From positions 129,773 to 193,772 of the forward strand of contig QANZ01054283.1 in the NCBI GenBank assembly GCA_003254925.1: DNA of 64,000 nucleotides, given 5' to 3'. The position numbers and the translations under genes are program-made. Below the pieces are notes generated by a model. That model had not been told where the DNA came from. It searched no databases and saw nothing but the letters and a program-made list of their open reading frames with translations. The stretch comes from Chamaecrista fasciculata (lineage: Eukaryota; Streptophyta; Magnoliopsida; Fabales; Fabaceae). Of the stretch, positions 11,301-21,300 are shown in pieces (position 1 is the stretch's first letter; each line of letters starts with the position of its first letter).

Positions 11301-13183
11301 CAAAATCTAACAGTCATGTAACCCAAGCCCTTTCAGTTGATAACTGTTATGATATGAGTTATGCAAGTAGTTGACAGTTGAGTTAATATGGGTCGTTGAG
11401 AAGTATGTATTTAATATAAGTAGGTAGGAAAGCCTTAGCCTTGTGTATATATACCTCATGTTTCTACGTGAATACTATCAGACATTTCTGATTCTCTGAT
11501 ATTGCAACATAACAATAACTAAAAGGCTAAGCATGTACAATACTAAGATATAACATTTTTGTAATCCACAATTCAATCCTTTTAGGACTTGTATTATTAT
11601 TAGTCTTTCTATTTTACAGATGTGCATATAAGAATCTATCATTTAAAGATGGGACGCATATTCTGACCTTTGATGACTAGTGCCCCATTAACTGCAGCAT
11701 CAAATTCATACATTGTGAAGGTAGGAGGACAATCCACAATTTTGTCTCCAGGATCCAGCACACAACTGGAGTATGTAAAATCCATATAGGCATGCATAAA
11801 CATAATAAAATAACATAACTATGCTTTAACATTCAAGGAAATAGGAATTTAACACCTATTTAAAAGGGATAGGGTTTGCTTCTAACCGCATGATTAAATC
11901 AATAAGCTCATCTGCACCACATCCTGCAAGAATGTAATCAGATTCAAGGCCTGAATCTTCGGCAAGGGCTGCTCGCAATTTGCGGCTCTCTGGGTCAGGA
12001 TATATATGTGGGAATGTTATAGATCCTAGAGCTTCTAACACCTGTCAAACATCTAGTTGTCAACTAAGTAGACAATACAAGGGTGTACAGCTAAAGACAA
12101 TCTTGCATTTGCATTCACTTAGATTGGACCTTCAACATTAAAAATTAAGGAGAATATGATACTTTAATCTCATTCAAAGCTTAATGACAGTCAATTCCAT
12201 AAAAAAAATTGTTCCTTTTTACTCAGCTGTATAGAAAATGAAGGCAGAAATGTCCATCTAAAAACTTGCCTCAGGAGGAGGACCATAAGGATTTTCATTT
12301 GCGTCTAACTTAACAATTTCCTCAGGCCTTCGTCCAAGACGGGTAGATAAAACCTGTAACATAAGCCATTCTTTGTGTCATCAGAACGTACAATGATTTT
12401 TCCACAGAAATGACTCTGGTCAATCCAAATGTCAGTAAAATTTAGGTCCCACTAAATTACAGTTTCAGAGGAAGAGAGAAAAAAAGGAAAAAAATGAAAA
12501 TTATAGTAACAAAATTCCAATTTACCTATAGGCAATATCTATGAGCGTGTATCTTAAATCTGATGAGATGAGTAGTTTATTGTGAGAGATTAAAAAAGTC
12601 AATGACCAGTTAACCACCATTGCATAAAAAATTAACCGTTAAGACGCAAAAATCAAGGGAAGTGACTTTCAAACACACATAAGGGGTTATCTCATTTCAT
12701 TGATAAGAAACTTAATCTTCACCATTAATCAGTCTTTGACTCCTCTCACTTTTTCACAATAAGCCACTCACCTCACTAGATAAGAAACCAAACTAACAAT
12801 TTCACAAGTATGCAGTCAAAATCCGAACACAAACTAAAATACTAATCCTCAAATGTACTCCTACTCCATCCACACAATACTCTAGAAGTTACATGATGAC
12901 AATGCCACAGATTACCAATGAAAAACAGAGAACCAGAAAGTGGATAGAAATTATAGATTACCTCAAAAGGCAAAATAGGCTGATATGGTGACAACTTCCT
13001 CAAATGCTCTCTGATGAAGTAGTCACCTGTCAAATGCCCCGGACCCTTATCAACTTGTTGAACGGGAGTGGTAGGAGCCATGGCCACAAACTTCCTCTGA
13101 TTCAGACGAACTCGATGATGAAGACTTGTGGTTGATTTAGTCAAGCAAAAAGTGGGAGAGTTGTAAACATCAATGACACCCAT
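3986..13183 (-). CDS. HISN6: Histidinol-phosphate aminotransferase (histidine biosynthesis)
   Basis: This gene encodes a PLP-dependent class I/II aminotransferase that converts imidazole acetol phosphate to histidinol phosphate with glutamate, probably in plastids. Coding exons on the minus strand are 12962-13183, 12270-12353, 11887-12041, 11668-11765, 11084-11192, 10455-10612, 8723-8865, 5553-5693 and 3986-4117; phases join without error to give 413 aa, close to the Arabidopsis protein. Motifs include [14 protein letters not shown] (about 90-102), [19 protein letters not shown] and TFSKRAGLAGLR, with K273 as the expected Schiff-base lysine. Residues 1-50 look like a transit peptide. The start at 13183 is preferred because the upstream ATGs at 13198 and 13195 fall inside a leader intron (about 13193-13342). 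Intron 2 has a GC donor (gag/gcaagt). The introns are loaded with mobile elements, but no coding damage was seen. Confidence 0.95.
4213..4476. mobile_element. MITE in HISN6 intron 8 (gagtaaaca family)
   Basis: The ends are inverted copies: gagtaaacata at the left, atgtttattc at the right. The same 265-bp family lies in a PS1 intron (58350-58616) and in the broken PS1 copy (48247-48560). Flanking atattaata and atattgtta agree at 7 of 9 bases, consistent with an old 9-bp target duplication. Confidence 0.6.
5135..5301 (+). mobile_element. Au-type SINE in HISN6 intron 8
   Basis: The head 'gtgagccttggcgcaacgg' followed by 'taaggttgctgcc' and 'cgggttcaaatcc' is the A-box and B-box region of the Au SINE family, known from many angiosperms. 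The body 'ggtaaggctgcgtacat' and the end 'gtgcattgggccgcc' also fit. A perfect 19-bp target duplication, atcaaaagctaggagaaag, lies at 5116-5134 and 5302-5320, so insertion was fairly recent. It sits opposite to the HISN6 strand. Confidence 0.9.
6052..7930 (-). mobile_element. 5'-truncated LINE (non-LTR retrotransposon) in HISN6 intron 7
   Basis: Several broken frames on the minus strand line up as the end of a plant L1-type ORF2: the last part of reverse transcriptase (about 7921-7652, with YLGVPLLHK and GRLTFVSSV), a linker with [13 protein letters not shown] (7713-7408), a segment with FWTDDW (7389-7147), a zf-RVT region (6934-6551) and an RNase H domain (6550-6254, with NVDAAI and AVETDS). 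The frame changes several times and stops occur, so it is dead. A run of about 12 A (minus strand) at 6052-6063 may be its tail. The 5' part, including the endonuclease and most of the RT, is missing. No target duplication was found. Confidence 0.85.
8093..8299 (+). mobile_element. tRNA-derived SINE, copy 2, in HISN6 intron 7
   Basis: The head ttggcccagttggtaagg, the loop 'caactcataaccc' and the B-box gagttcgaatcc resemble a tRNA-Met-like promoter. The body ends in 'cccaactcacctgaac' followed by about 35 T. The same body occurs inverted at 2085-2263. Target duplications were not clear. The long T tract is unusually pure and could also cause assembly error. Confidence 0.65.
8941..9394. repeat. 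227-bp direct tandem duplication in HISN6 intron 6
   Basis: The block starting atagacaaaattttattgg at 8941 is repeated from 9168. Reading the two copies side by side I see one mismatch (tgttgctct versus tgtttctct), so the duplication is very young or is maintained by conversion. It contains no coding sequence that I recognise. Confidence 0.9.
9758..10095 (+). mobile_element. Solo LTR (Ty1/copia-like) in HISN6 intron 6
   Basis: The 338-bp sequence runs from tgttaggata to ggttctaaca, is bounded by TG and CA, and is flanked by a perfect 5-bp duplication, agtta (9753-9757 and 10096-10100). A TATA-like tctatatatatg lies inside. No internal retroelement region accompanies it, so it is the product of LTR-LTR recombination. 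The family assignment is inferred from size and end sequence only. Confidence 0.85.
11345..11514. mobile_element. Short solo LTR (TRIM-like) in HISN6 intron 4
   Basis: The 170-bp sequence begins tgttatgatatgag and ends gcaacataaca. It is flanked by the direct repeat ataac at 11340-11344 and 11515-11519. The size and ends suit a solo LTR of a small non-autonomous LTR element. Only one copy is visible, so the family is not known. Confidence 0.7.
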
Positions 13184-13342
13184 TAAAACCTGCATCATAA
13201 AGATTGAAGATTTTTTCAGTATATGCCTCCATTAGAATAGAAATACAGAAAGCAAAAGAAAAAAATGAGAATTTCGCAGACCCAGAACGCAAAGAGAAAG
13301 AACAGAGATGAATGAAGTTCAGGAAGAGCAGCTAATAATACC

Positions 13343-14556
13343 TTGACGGGAAATGGGGAATTGCCTCAGAATCAATACTAACGAATTTGTAATTAGCAGC
13401 CGACTGTGTTGTAAAATTGAAATGAAAGAAAGTGGAGTGGTCACTGTTGAATTCACCAAAAACAAGAAAACAAAAAGATCTTTTTTTTATTCAAAAACCA
13501 TAAACCCTAAATTGAGAAGTGTTAATCTTGGCCTCTTGCGCTTACAAGAGGACAAATTTCAATTTGTGTGCGTTCAATATTGTAACGCCCAACTTGGTTT
13601 TCAGCATCTTGGGCCAAAAAATTATTGCAAACCAGCTCACAAATTATAAATTACGCGTTGACCAAACTTCACATTTAATAAAAAGAATATGTAGATAATT
13701 ACTTAATGTTTTAAAACTATTTTAAATTAAGTTAGCATTTAAAAAACAGTTAATTAGTATTTTAAAATCATGTTAGTGATCCAACTGGGGAATTTTAGTT
13801 CAATAAAGCAAAAATTTTGATTCTGAATTTGACATGAATATCTCATCTTACAATTTTAGATCACAAAATCAGCACATTTGAGAAAATATAGGCTTGGATG
13901 AGAGTTTCTTGCAAAGAGTGTTACTACTAGTGTAATTCTAAAATTATAAATTCCAATTAAAAAGAAATTTAAGGATTATGGTTTATAATAACTTAAAGCT
14001 GTGGGGTGCACTGATAACTGATTGATTCATTGACAACAATTGATTAATGTTTTTGATAAAAATATAACATGCTAATATTTTATATTTTTATCAAAAACAT
14101 TAATTTTTATTGAAAAGAAAATAAGCATTATTTAAAAGAAAATTAATCAATTAATTAAATAAGCATTATGTCGTTGATTGTTTAAAAGAAAATATCATAT
14201 ACTATACTTTTTATTGAAAAGTATAAAAAAAACATCCAAATAACTAATTAAACTTTTCTTCCCTTGTGGGGATTTGAGATTCCATTTTTGTTTGTGTATG
14301 AAACAGAAATAAATTTCATCACTCATCAATTTGGCTAGAACTTGAAGCTGAAGGATGAAAAACAAAAGACCAAAAAAAAACTCAGAACACAGAAAGAATA
14401 GCTTATAGCTCCTTCATCCAAAAGTACATCATAACTTTGTAACCCAGAATCTATAATTTATATTTACTACTCTATATGTTCACATGTACACATTAAACCC
14501 TCTCTTAACTCCAAATTATACCCCCAAATTCCCAAAAAAAAAATAAATTCAAAAAA
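13343..14556. other. Intergenic: HISN6 leader and promoter side, then AT-rich DNA with a hairpin
   Basis: The part next to 13343 should hold the first non-coding HISN6 exon and promoter; the leader donor on the minus strand is at about 13342 (tcaag/gtatta). The frame at 13353-13649 has no family features. At 14043-14067 and 14080-14104 a perfect 25-bp inverted repeat (attaatgtttttgataaaa...) encloses a 12-base spacer. The rest is featureless, and the last 150 bases are probably 3' UTR of the gene at 14557. Confidence 0.5.
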
Positions 14557-15111
14557 TTATGGTGCTACTCTGTTTCTGGGTTTGGGTTGAGAATTGCTAA
14601 GAGAGAAGAGCTTCTTGAGGACCTTCACAAGCACCACCATGCCAGGCCTGTTATTATTACTGTTACCACTATTCTTAGATGGAAGAATCAAAGCAGCATT
14701 ATTATTACTTCTTCTCTTAGCCACTGTTCTTGATTCTTCAACTTCTTCATCTCTTGAACTTGATGCATTTGTTATTGTTGTAGAAGTAGTATTAGTAGTA
14801 GTAGTAGTTGTTGTTGTTCTTGAAGACATCAATTCCTCATTGAAATCTTCCCACAACAAATCCATCTTCTCCTTCTCATCATCATCATCATCATCATCAT
14901 CATGTATTCTTCTTATGCCATTGATCTCTATGCATGATAAGCTCTTCATCCTCTTGCCTGCTTTTTCTTCACTACTCTCTCTGACAAAACTTCCACCATA
15001 GGGATTAGGAGATGCTGCAGGAGACAGATTCCAGAGAGGAGGAGAATCAATGGAGAAAGGGTAGGAGGAGTCATTAATGGTGGGAAAGCTGAATTCTTGA
15101 TCTGTGGCCAT
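14557..15111 (-). CDS. Plant-specific protein of unknown function (MATDQEFSFP / LLWEDFNEEL type)
   Basis: This is a single-exon gene of 184 aa. The start at 15111 (MATDQEFSFP) is preferred over an upstream ATG at 15144 because this N-terminus, followed by a Ser/Pro-rich segment with SIDSPPLW, is the one I associate with a family of uncharacterised plant proteins. In order: MKSLSCIEING (about 54-64), a run of eight Asp, the motif MDLLWEDFNEEL (about 82-93), a run of eight Thr, then a basic and Asn-rich part and a hydrophobic C-terminal segment PGMVVLVKVLKKLF. The Asp and Thr runs are encoded by trinucleotide tracts and probably vary in length. There is no signal peptide and no clear membrane helix. 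I do not know its function. Confidence 0.8.
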   Translation of the reverse strand: MATDQEFSFPTINDSSYPFSIDSPPLWNLSPAASPNPYGGSFVRESSEEKAGKRMKSLSCIEINGIRRIHDDDDDDDDEKEKMDLLWEDFNEELMSSRTTTTTTTTNTTSTTITNASSSRDEEVEESRTVAKRRSNNNAALILPSKNSGNSNNNRPGMVVLVKVLKKLFSLSNSQPKPRNRVAP

Positions 15112-16598
15112 ATGGGAAAAAAGGGTATTAATTAATTTAATCACAATAGGTTTGTGAAACCTGCAGAAAGTTTGGATTTTGAGAATGAAATGATGATGGG
15201 TTTCTCACTTTCTTTCTTGTTAGGTTTGGTGGGGGACCTATGGTGGTTGTGTTAAGAGTAGGGAGGTTCTTTTTTGGATTTCTTTTTAGTTCAACTGCTT
15301 CAACAAAAACCTAAACTAGAAAGGAATCTCTTAAAAGTTAAATCTCATGTTTTCTGCTCAGCTTAGTTCTTCAAGGGAGATATTAATCTTGGCCTCTCTC
15401 TCTCATGGGTAGGGTCAAAACTCATAGGCCTCCCCATAAACATACAAATGCCAAAACCAAATAAACCAACCAATTAAAAGACTTACCAAAACCCTAACAT
15501 GTTGGTCTTGCAATAGATGCCACCTTGTTCTTACATGTCCAAATGGTGGGTTTTTGAAGATGTAATGCAACAAATTTCAAGGAATTCTATCTGAAATAAC
15601 ATGGATTGGATTAACACATTTAGTTTTTCAAAGATATTTTTTTTCTAACCCTGTTTTATCATATTGTCGTTGAATTCAATTCACATTAATCTCATTTAAC
15701 ATTTAAACAACTTCATAATTTGAATTTGAACTCAAAATTCTTAAATCAATAAACAATATGAGATTCACAGAAAATCAATATCGAAACTCTTTCGGGTAGT
15801 AAAAAAGTAAACCCTACCAAAACCTAGAATTACAAAGTAGAAGATGTAAGTTTAAATGTATAAGGAAGAAGTGTAGTAGTTATTTTCGCCGGATTGATAG
15901 GAGGAAGTGATGTGAGTGATAGTTAAATTTCCAAAGAAATGTGTTGAGTGTTGACTATACAAGAGTGATGGTGAAAGGGATATTGCACCACTAACACTCC
16001 ATCCCAAATTTATTCATAACAAGGACACGTTTTGAGTTAGATAGTGATCTTTCCCTTCCTCACACACCATACACAAATACACACATTAATCCACAATCAC
16101 AAGATATATTCATTTATGTGCAATTAATTCAAAACCACCAAGTCAATTTTGAGTCTTCAACAAGTAATTAATTATAAGGTGTTTGGTTTGGTGCCAACTG
16201 GTATGTATTGCTAATTTGCTATGTAATATATAAGTACCCACAATAAACAAATAAATAAATAAAAATAAAAACTACTGGTTTTGTTTGGCTTGTTTTCTAC
16301 GTTTAAAAGGTATGGCTAAAATTGATTGATCATTGATGAGTTGTGAGTTTTCTTGTGGAAAAGTTAGCCTCTCAGAGTTAATGAGGCATGAAAAATCATA
16401 TACTTATCATATTTGGGCACCACAAGATCAATTCGGTTTTCACTTTTCACCTACCAAATTTTGAGACATTTTGTTTGTATGAATCATGTATGCAGGCATG
16501 CAATGAAACGGTTAAATTTTGAGCTTCTCACATTACTTAATAATAAATAATCAGCAAAAGTTGAGTTGGGAAGCTATTTTTGTAATTAAATATTGATA
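15112..16598. other. Intergenic: upstream region of the unknown gene
   Basis: Bases 15112-15300 are probably the 5' UTR and promoter of the minus-strand gene at 14557. I see no further gene, RNA gene or element with clear ends up to 16598. Confidence 0.4.
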
Positions 16599-16831
16599 GG
16601 TCAAAGTACACTTTTAGTCTCATATTTTTTACTCAAATTTCAATTTGATCCAGTATCTTTTGGTCAAGTTGCAGATTTGATCTCATATCTTTGTAAAAGG
16701 TTTTACATTGTGGGACTAATGGTGGAACTAATAGTGAGATTAAAAGATATGAGACAAAAAATACAATAACAAAAATATTGGACCAAATTGAGACTTGAGA
16801 AAAGGATATGAGATCAAAAGTATACTTTAGC
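16599..16831. mobile_element. Foldback MITE (ggtcaaagtacac ends)
   Basis: The left end ggtcaaagtacacttttagtc is repeated inverted at the right end (gatcaaaagtatactttagc). The flanks atattgata and ttattgatt match at 7 of 9 positions, consistent with an old 9-bp target duplication. It has no coding capacity. Confidence 0.65.
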
Positions 16832-17123
16832 TTATTGATTATAATGTTTGAACTAAATTTCGCAACATATTAATTAGTTTACTCATTATGAAAAACTTTA
16901 CTATAAAAATTTTCCATGTTAGGCATCACAAAACATTAGAAGTAGAGCAAGGTGAAAGTTAAACATATGTGCATCAATTGTCACTTTTAAGTATATTGAA
17001 CTGTTATTTTATTAATTGAATTTATCTAAAAACAATCAGACATTGTGAATGAATAAAACACCATTTTAACAAATATTTGAGTTTCTACTTGTTTCTTGCA
17101 TCTAAATTCTATTATTATTATTA

Positions 17124-17659
17124 GGTCAAAGGGTCATTTTGGTCCTAAATGTATGACCTAATGTTTATTTTGGTCCATTATGTTTCAAAATGTTCAAATT
17201 GGTCTTTAATGTTGGCAAAATATTTCATTTTAGTCCTAAATGTTGGTAAAATGTTTCATTTTGGTCTCAAATTATTGAATTTGATCATATTTTTCTTGTA
17301 TCTCATTTCAAGTTTAAGGACTTGTTAAGAGGAATTCGTAGCTCTAAATTCAGCGCATTCAAATTTAAAACGAGAAATATATGATTAACTTTGCTTGTTT
17401 GATCATGAAACGAGCGGTCGTTTTAATGACCGATTTGATCTCGTTTGTTGATGGTCCCAACTGGATAGAGAAAGTACTCTTTGAGAACAATATGTAACTC
17501 TAAACTCGTCACGTTTGAATTTGAAACGAGCTATATTAAATAGTTTGGACCAAAATGAAACATTTTGTCAACATTTAGGACCAATTTGAACATTTTGAAA
17601 CATAATGGACCAAATTAAACATTAGGGCATACACTTAGGACCAAAATGAACCTTTCACC
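17124..17659. mobile_element. Mutator-like MITE with 9-bp target duplication
   Basis: Long inverted arms of about 100 bp start ggtcaaagggtcattttgg at the left and end atgaacctttcacc at the right. The target duplication ttattatta is perfect at 17115-17123 and 17660-17668. A related element is at 30077-30913; both share an inner region with words such as 'gagtttcaagttcaa' and 'aacgag'. No transposase is encoded. Confidence 0.85.
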
Positions 17660-17871
17660 TTATTATTATATAGGTGATTCATTTATTAAACATGATCTAC
17701 AAGTCTTATCTTCATGTTTGAAAGATAGCTTTAAATTGGGCCTTATCTCTATGTGGAGCCCAAGGTACAGGCCTCAAGTTTAATAACTTCACAGCTAATC
17801 GTTGGGCCCATCATGTTGTTGAGCGTTGGAAGTGATGACCAAAAAAAAAATATATATATTATTTAATCTTA

Positions 17872-18214
17872 AAGTCCCCAAACTTTACCTGTAAATTTCA
17901 TTCTTAATTTTTTATTGTTAATTTCATCCCCAATACTTCATATTTTGATCAATTTTATCATTTATTTTTTACTTTAGCCAAATATTAATGATAGAACTTA
18001 GGTGACTAATGATATATAATATAAAAAGGAATTCAAATCTTAACTCAAATTGAAAAACATGATGCAGTCTGTTGTTAATTTATTTTAAAAAGTTAGTTAA
18101 AAGATAAAATTGATCAAAATATAAAATATTGGGGACAAAATTGACAGTAAAAAAAGATTAGGGATGAAATTAATAGTTGATGTAAAGTTTGGAGACTACA
18201 TTAGTACTTTTTCC
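17872..18214. mobile_element. MITE 88 bp upstream of the exonuclease start
   Basis: The ends aagtccccaaactttac and gtaaagtttggagac...cc are inverted copies. A perfect 9-bp duplication, ttaatctta, lies at 17863-17871 and 18215-18223. A second copy of the family is nested in the hAT-like element at 31785. This copy ends 88 bases before the ATG at 18302, so it occupies the promoter or 5' leader of that gene. Confidence 0.8.
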
Positions 18215-18301
18215 TTAATCTTATTGACAAATAAATTAATCTTGAAGAAAAATATAAAATAACTAAAGTGAATCAATTCAACACTGTGATTCTTCTTCGT
18301 C

Positions 18302-21300
18302 ATGTCTATTTTCACCATGGAAACAGTAGCTATCGCTCTATCCCCTGGTGCCTATTGCACTCACCCTCGTTTCCCTTGCAATTCTTCCTTTTCTCTACCG
18401 TCTGCATCTCAAAAATCCACAACACAAGCCACATTTAAGAGGGCAGAAGCTCGAAAGGAGCATATTAGAGTTGTAGCTTCTGACTCTTCTCCTTCTTCTT
18501 TCACTGGGGCATTTCATCAAACACTTGGTGAGCAATCGCCGTCGGAAAGTGAATCTCGGGATAAGAAGACTATAAAGAAGAGGGTATTCTTTTTAGATGT
18601 TAATCCTCTATGCTATGAAGGAAACACACCCAGCTTGCACTCCTTTGGTCGATGGGTCTCTCTTTTACTCTCTGAAGTCAGTCGCAGCGACCCTGTTATT
18701 GCCGTAATCTATCTCTCTATCTCGCTTTAGTTTTAACTTTTTGTTACTATATATATCCTTTGTTACATTAAAATTATTTGTTAATAATAGTTTGCGTTTG
18801 GCAGTGCTGGTAGTTTTTTGAATTTTCTCAGTATTTGATGATGTTATCATGCATTGCCCCATTTATTAGGACTATTTCGTGTAGGATATGTCAATCAAAT
18901 TAGTGGTAGCAATCAGTGTTAGAAGAAGTAACCTATTTTACAGCTGAGGACACCTTTGCATAAATTCGTTGGTTTTGAATGGATATCCTAAATTGTACTG
19001 GTAATTTTGTGTGTCCATTGAAATTGTCGATTGAAATCGCGTTTGTATTGTTAGAAAATTGTTTGAGTTCATTCAAGTTCAACTATCAATTACAAATACT
19101 CTGGTTATGTTACTACTTTTCTACTTTAGGTCTTTAGCATTTCTTGATATGTGAGGTGAAACATGATTTGTTGTCGAAACAAGTGAGTATTTTGGTACTG
19201 AAACATGTGTTAGGTATGGTACAGAATATAGGAAACTTTAACGTATAATTCTGTTTCATATACAATTAACAAGTTTCTGTGAGTTTTTCTGATGCCTTCC
19301 TCTACTATGCATTTACTCTACTAAAGGAATTGAAGTTCTGTTTCAAAAGCAATTGGTCATTGAAAGAGCTATTCATCATTACCTACTTTGGGATTTGTCA
19401 CTTGAGAGGTTTTAGCAAATGATTTTAAAGTGGTAGTTCCTAAAAACTTTGTTGTTTTCCTTGGTTTTCCTGCATAGAATAAATTTCAAGGATGGTTATT
19501 TACATGACAATTTTTTTCCCCAGACTTTGATAGGGTGGTCTATTGAAGTGTTGTATTCCATGGTGCCACTGTCAATTGCATCTTCATTTGATGTCAGTTC
19601 TTTTTTTTTTTTTTCTCTCGAAGTATGGTTGTGTCACTTGTTAAACTATGATTATGGTGTTCCTTGCTGGAAGTCTTATTCTTGGTGTTCCTTGTTGGAA
19701 GTCTTATTCTAAGAACCAATATTTCTTTCTTGTTAACTTAAAAGATAAAATGATGATATAACAAGCTAGAATTCATGGTGAATTGATTCACTTTGGTTTT
19801 GTTTAGGGGTTTCTACTTATGAATTAATATATTGAAGCAGGTAATTGATGGCGAAAAGGGTAGTGAGCATCGCAGACAGCTGCTACCTTCATACAAAGCT
19901 CATAGGAAAAAATTTTTGCGACACTTGTCAACCTCACAAAGATTTTCAAGAGGTCATGTTGGGAGGTCCCAACAAGTTATCACTGATGTTCTTGGAAAAT
20001 GCAATGTGCCTGTGAGTGGTTCTTGTCCATCATCACCGTTATATTCATTTCCTCATTCTGGAGATGCTTTGGCTTGAATTTTACTTTCTACCTATATTGT
20101 TCTAGATTTCTGTTGGAACATATGCCATTAGGTATTTAGCTTTATATATGCTTCATTTGAAATAATTATACTTTTATTAAAGAATGAATTAATGTATGCG
20201 TGTTTCTGATATTTTCCTATAAACCTTTCATTTTATCCTTAGAGGATAATAAATTGATTATGAAATTCAATGTTTTGGCCGTTTGTTTAGAGGAGTATAG
20301 TTTCCAATATATAACTACAAGAAATATTGATGCAGTCAATCAAATCCTTGCAACTATTAGTAGATGAGAAGATGACAAAGAATTCAACTTCTTTATTTAA
20401 CTTTAAGATAGCCTGAAACAGCTATCAGTTGTTATGTGTGGCCTGAAACAGTTATTGGTGATTATTTGTTTCTGTCTCTGACTAGAAATTGAATGGAGTA
20501 TAAGTATAGATGCTTTATTAACCTGTAATCTCATAGAATTCCCTTTTAAGGTAGCTGTATTTCCTAACTGTTTGGATATTGCTTTTTATTGTGCTTGAGT
20601 ATTTCTAATGATGAAAGTTCTGAAGTATAATGGTATGAATGTATGATGTAGATACAACCATTGATGCATATTGCATAGTTTCATTCTTCCCCTCCCTCAC
20701 CTCTCCCATGGGCACGGGGTTGTGTTTGGAAAATTATAAAATCAATTAAATTTTTTGACTTGCTATATGTGTCAGTGCCTTTGCCATGTGTCATGAATCT
20801 ATAGATGCTTCATTAATTCCAGTTATCTTCGTTATTTTGGTCTATTAGGTTGATAAGATTATAATTATGGTCAATATGAGTCAAGTAGCTGATACTATTG
20901 ACTTTTCAATTACTCTTAGAGCTATAGTTTATGATTCTCAACCATTTTGGAAGACGTTGAAAATTTATTGTAAATTTTTTATTTGTAGTTATTTATGAGC
21001 ATTTTAGTTTCATTAGTGAGTAGATGATCTTATGCAGGTTATAAAAGTTGATGGCCATGAAGCTGATGATGTTGTAGCTACACTTGCTGGACAAGCTCTC
21101 AGTAGAGGATTTCGTGTCGTGATTGCCTCCCCTGATAAGGATTTTAAGCAGCTCATTTCTGAAGATGTGCAAATTGTTATGCCTTTGCCAGAATTAGAAC
21201 GGTGGTCCTTCTACACCCTGAGGCACTATAGAGCTCAATATAATTGTGATCCACAATCTGATCTGAGCCTCCGTGAGTATATATGGCTATGTTCATATTT

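Noticed and set aside
13353-13649. 98-codon plus-strand frame upstream of HISN6
   Set aside because: No recognisable domain; it overlaps the HISN6 leader and promoter on the other strand.
14594-15001. 135-codon plus-strand frame with long Leu, Val and Ser runs
   Set aside because: It is the antisense of the trinucleotide tracts in the minus-strand gene.
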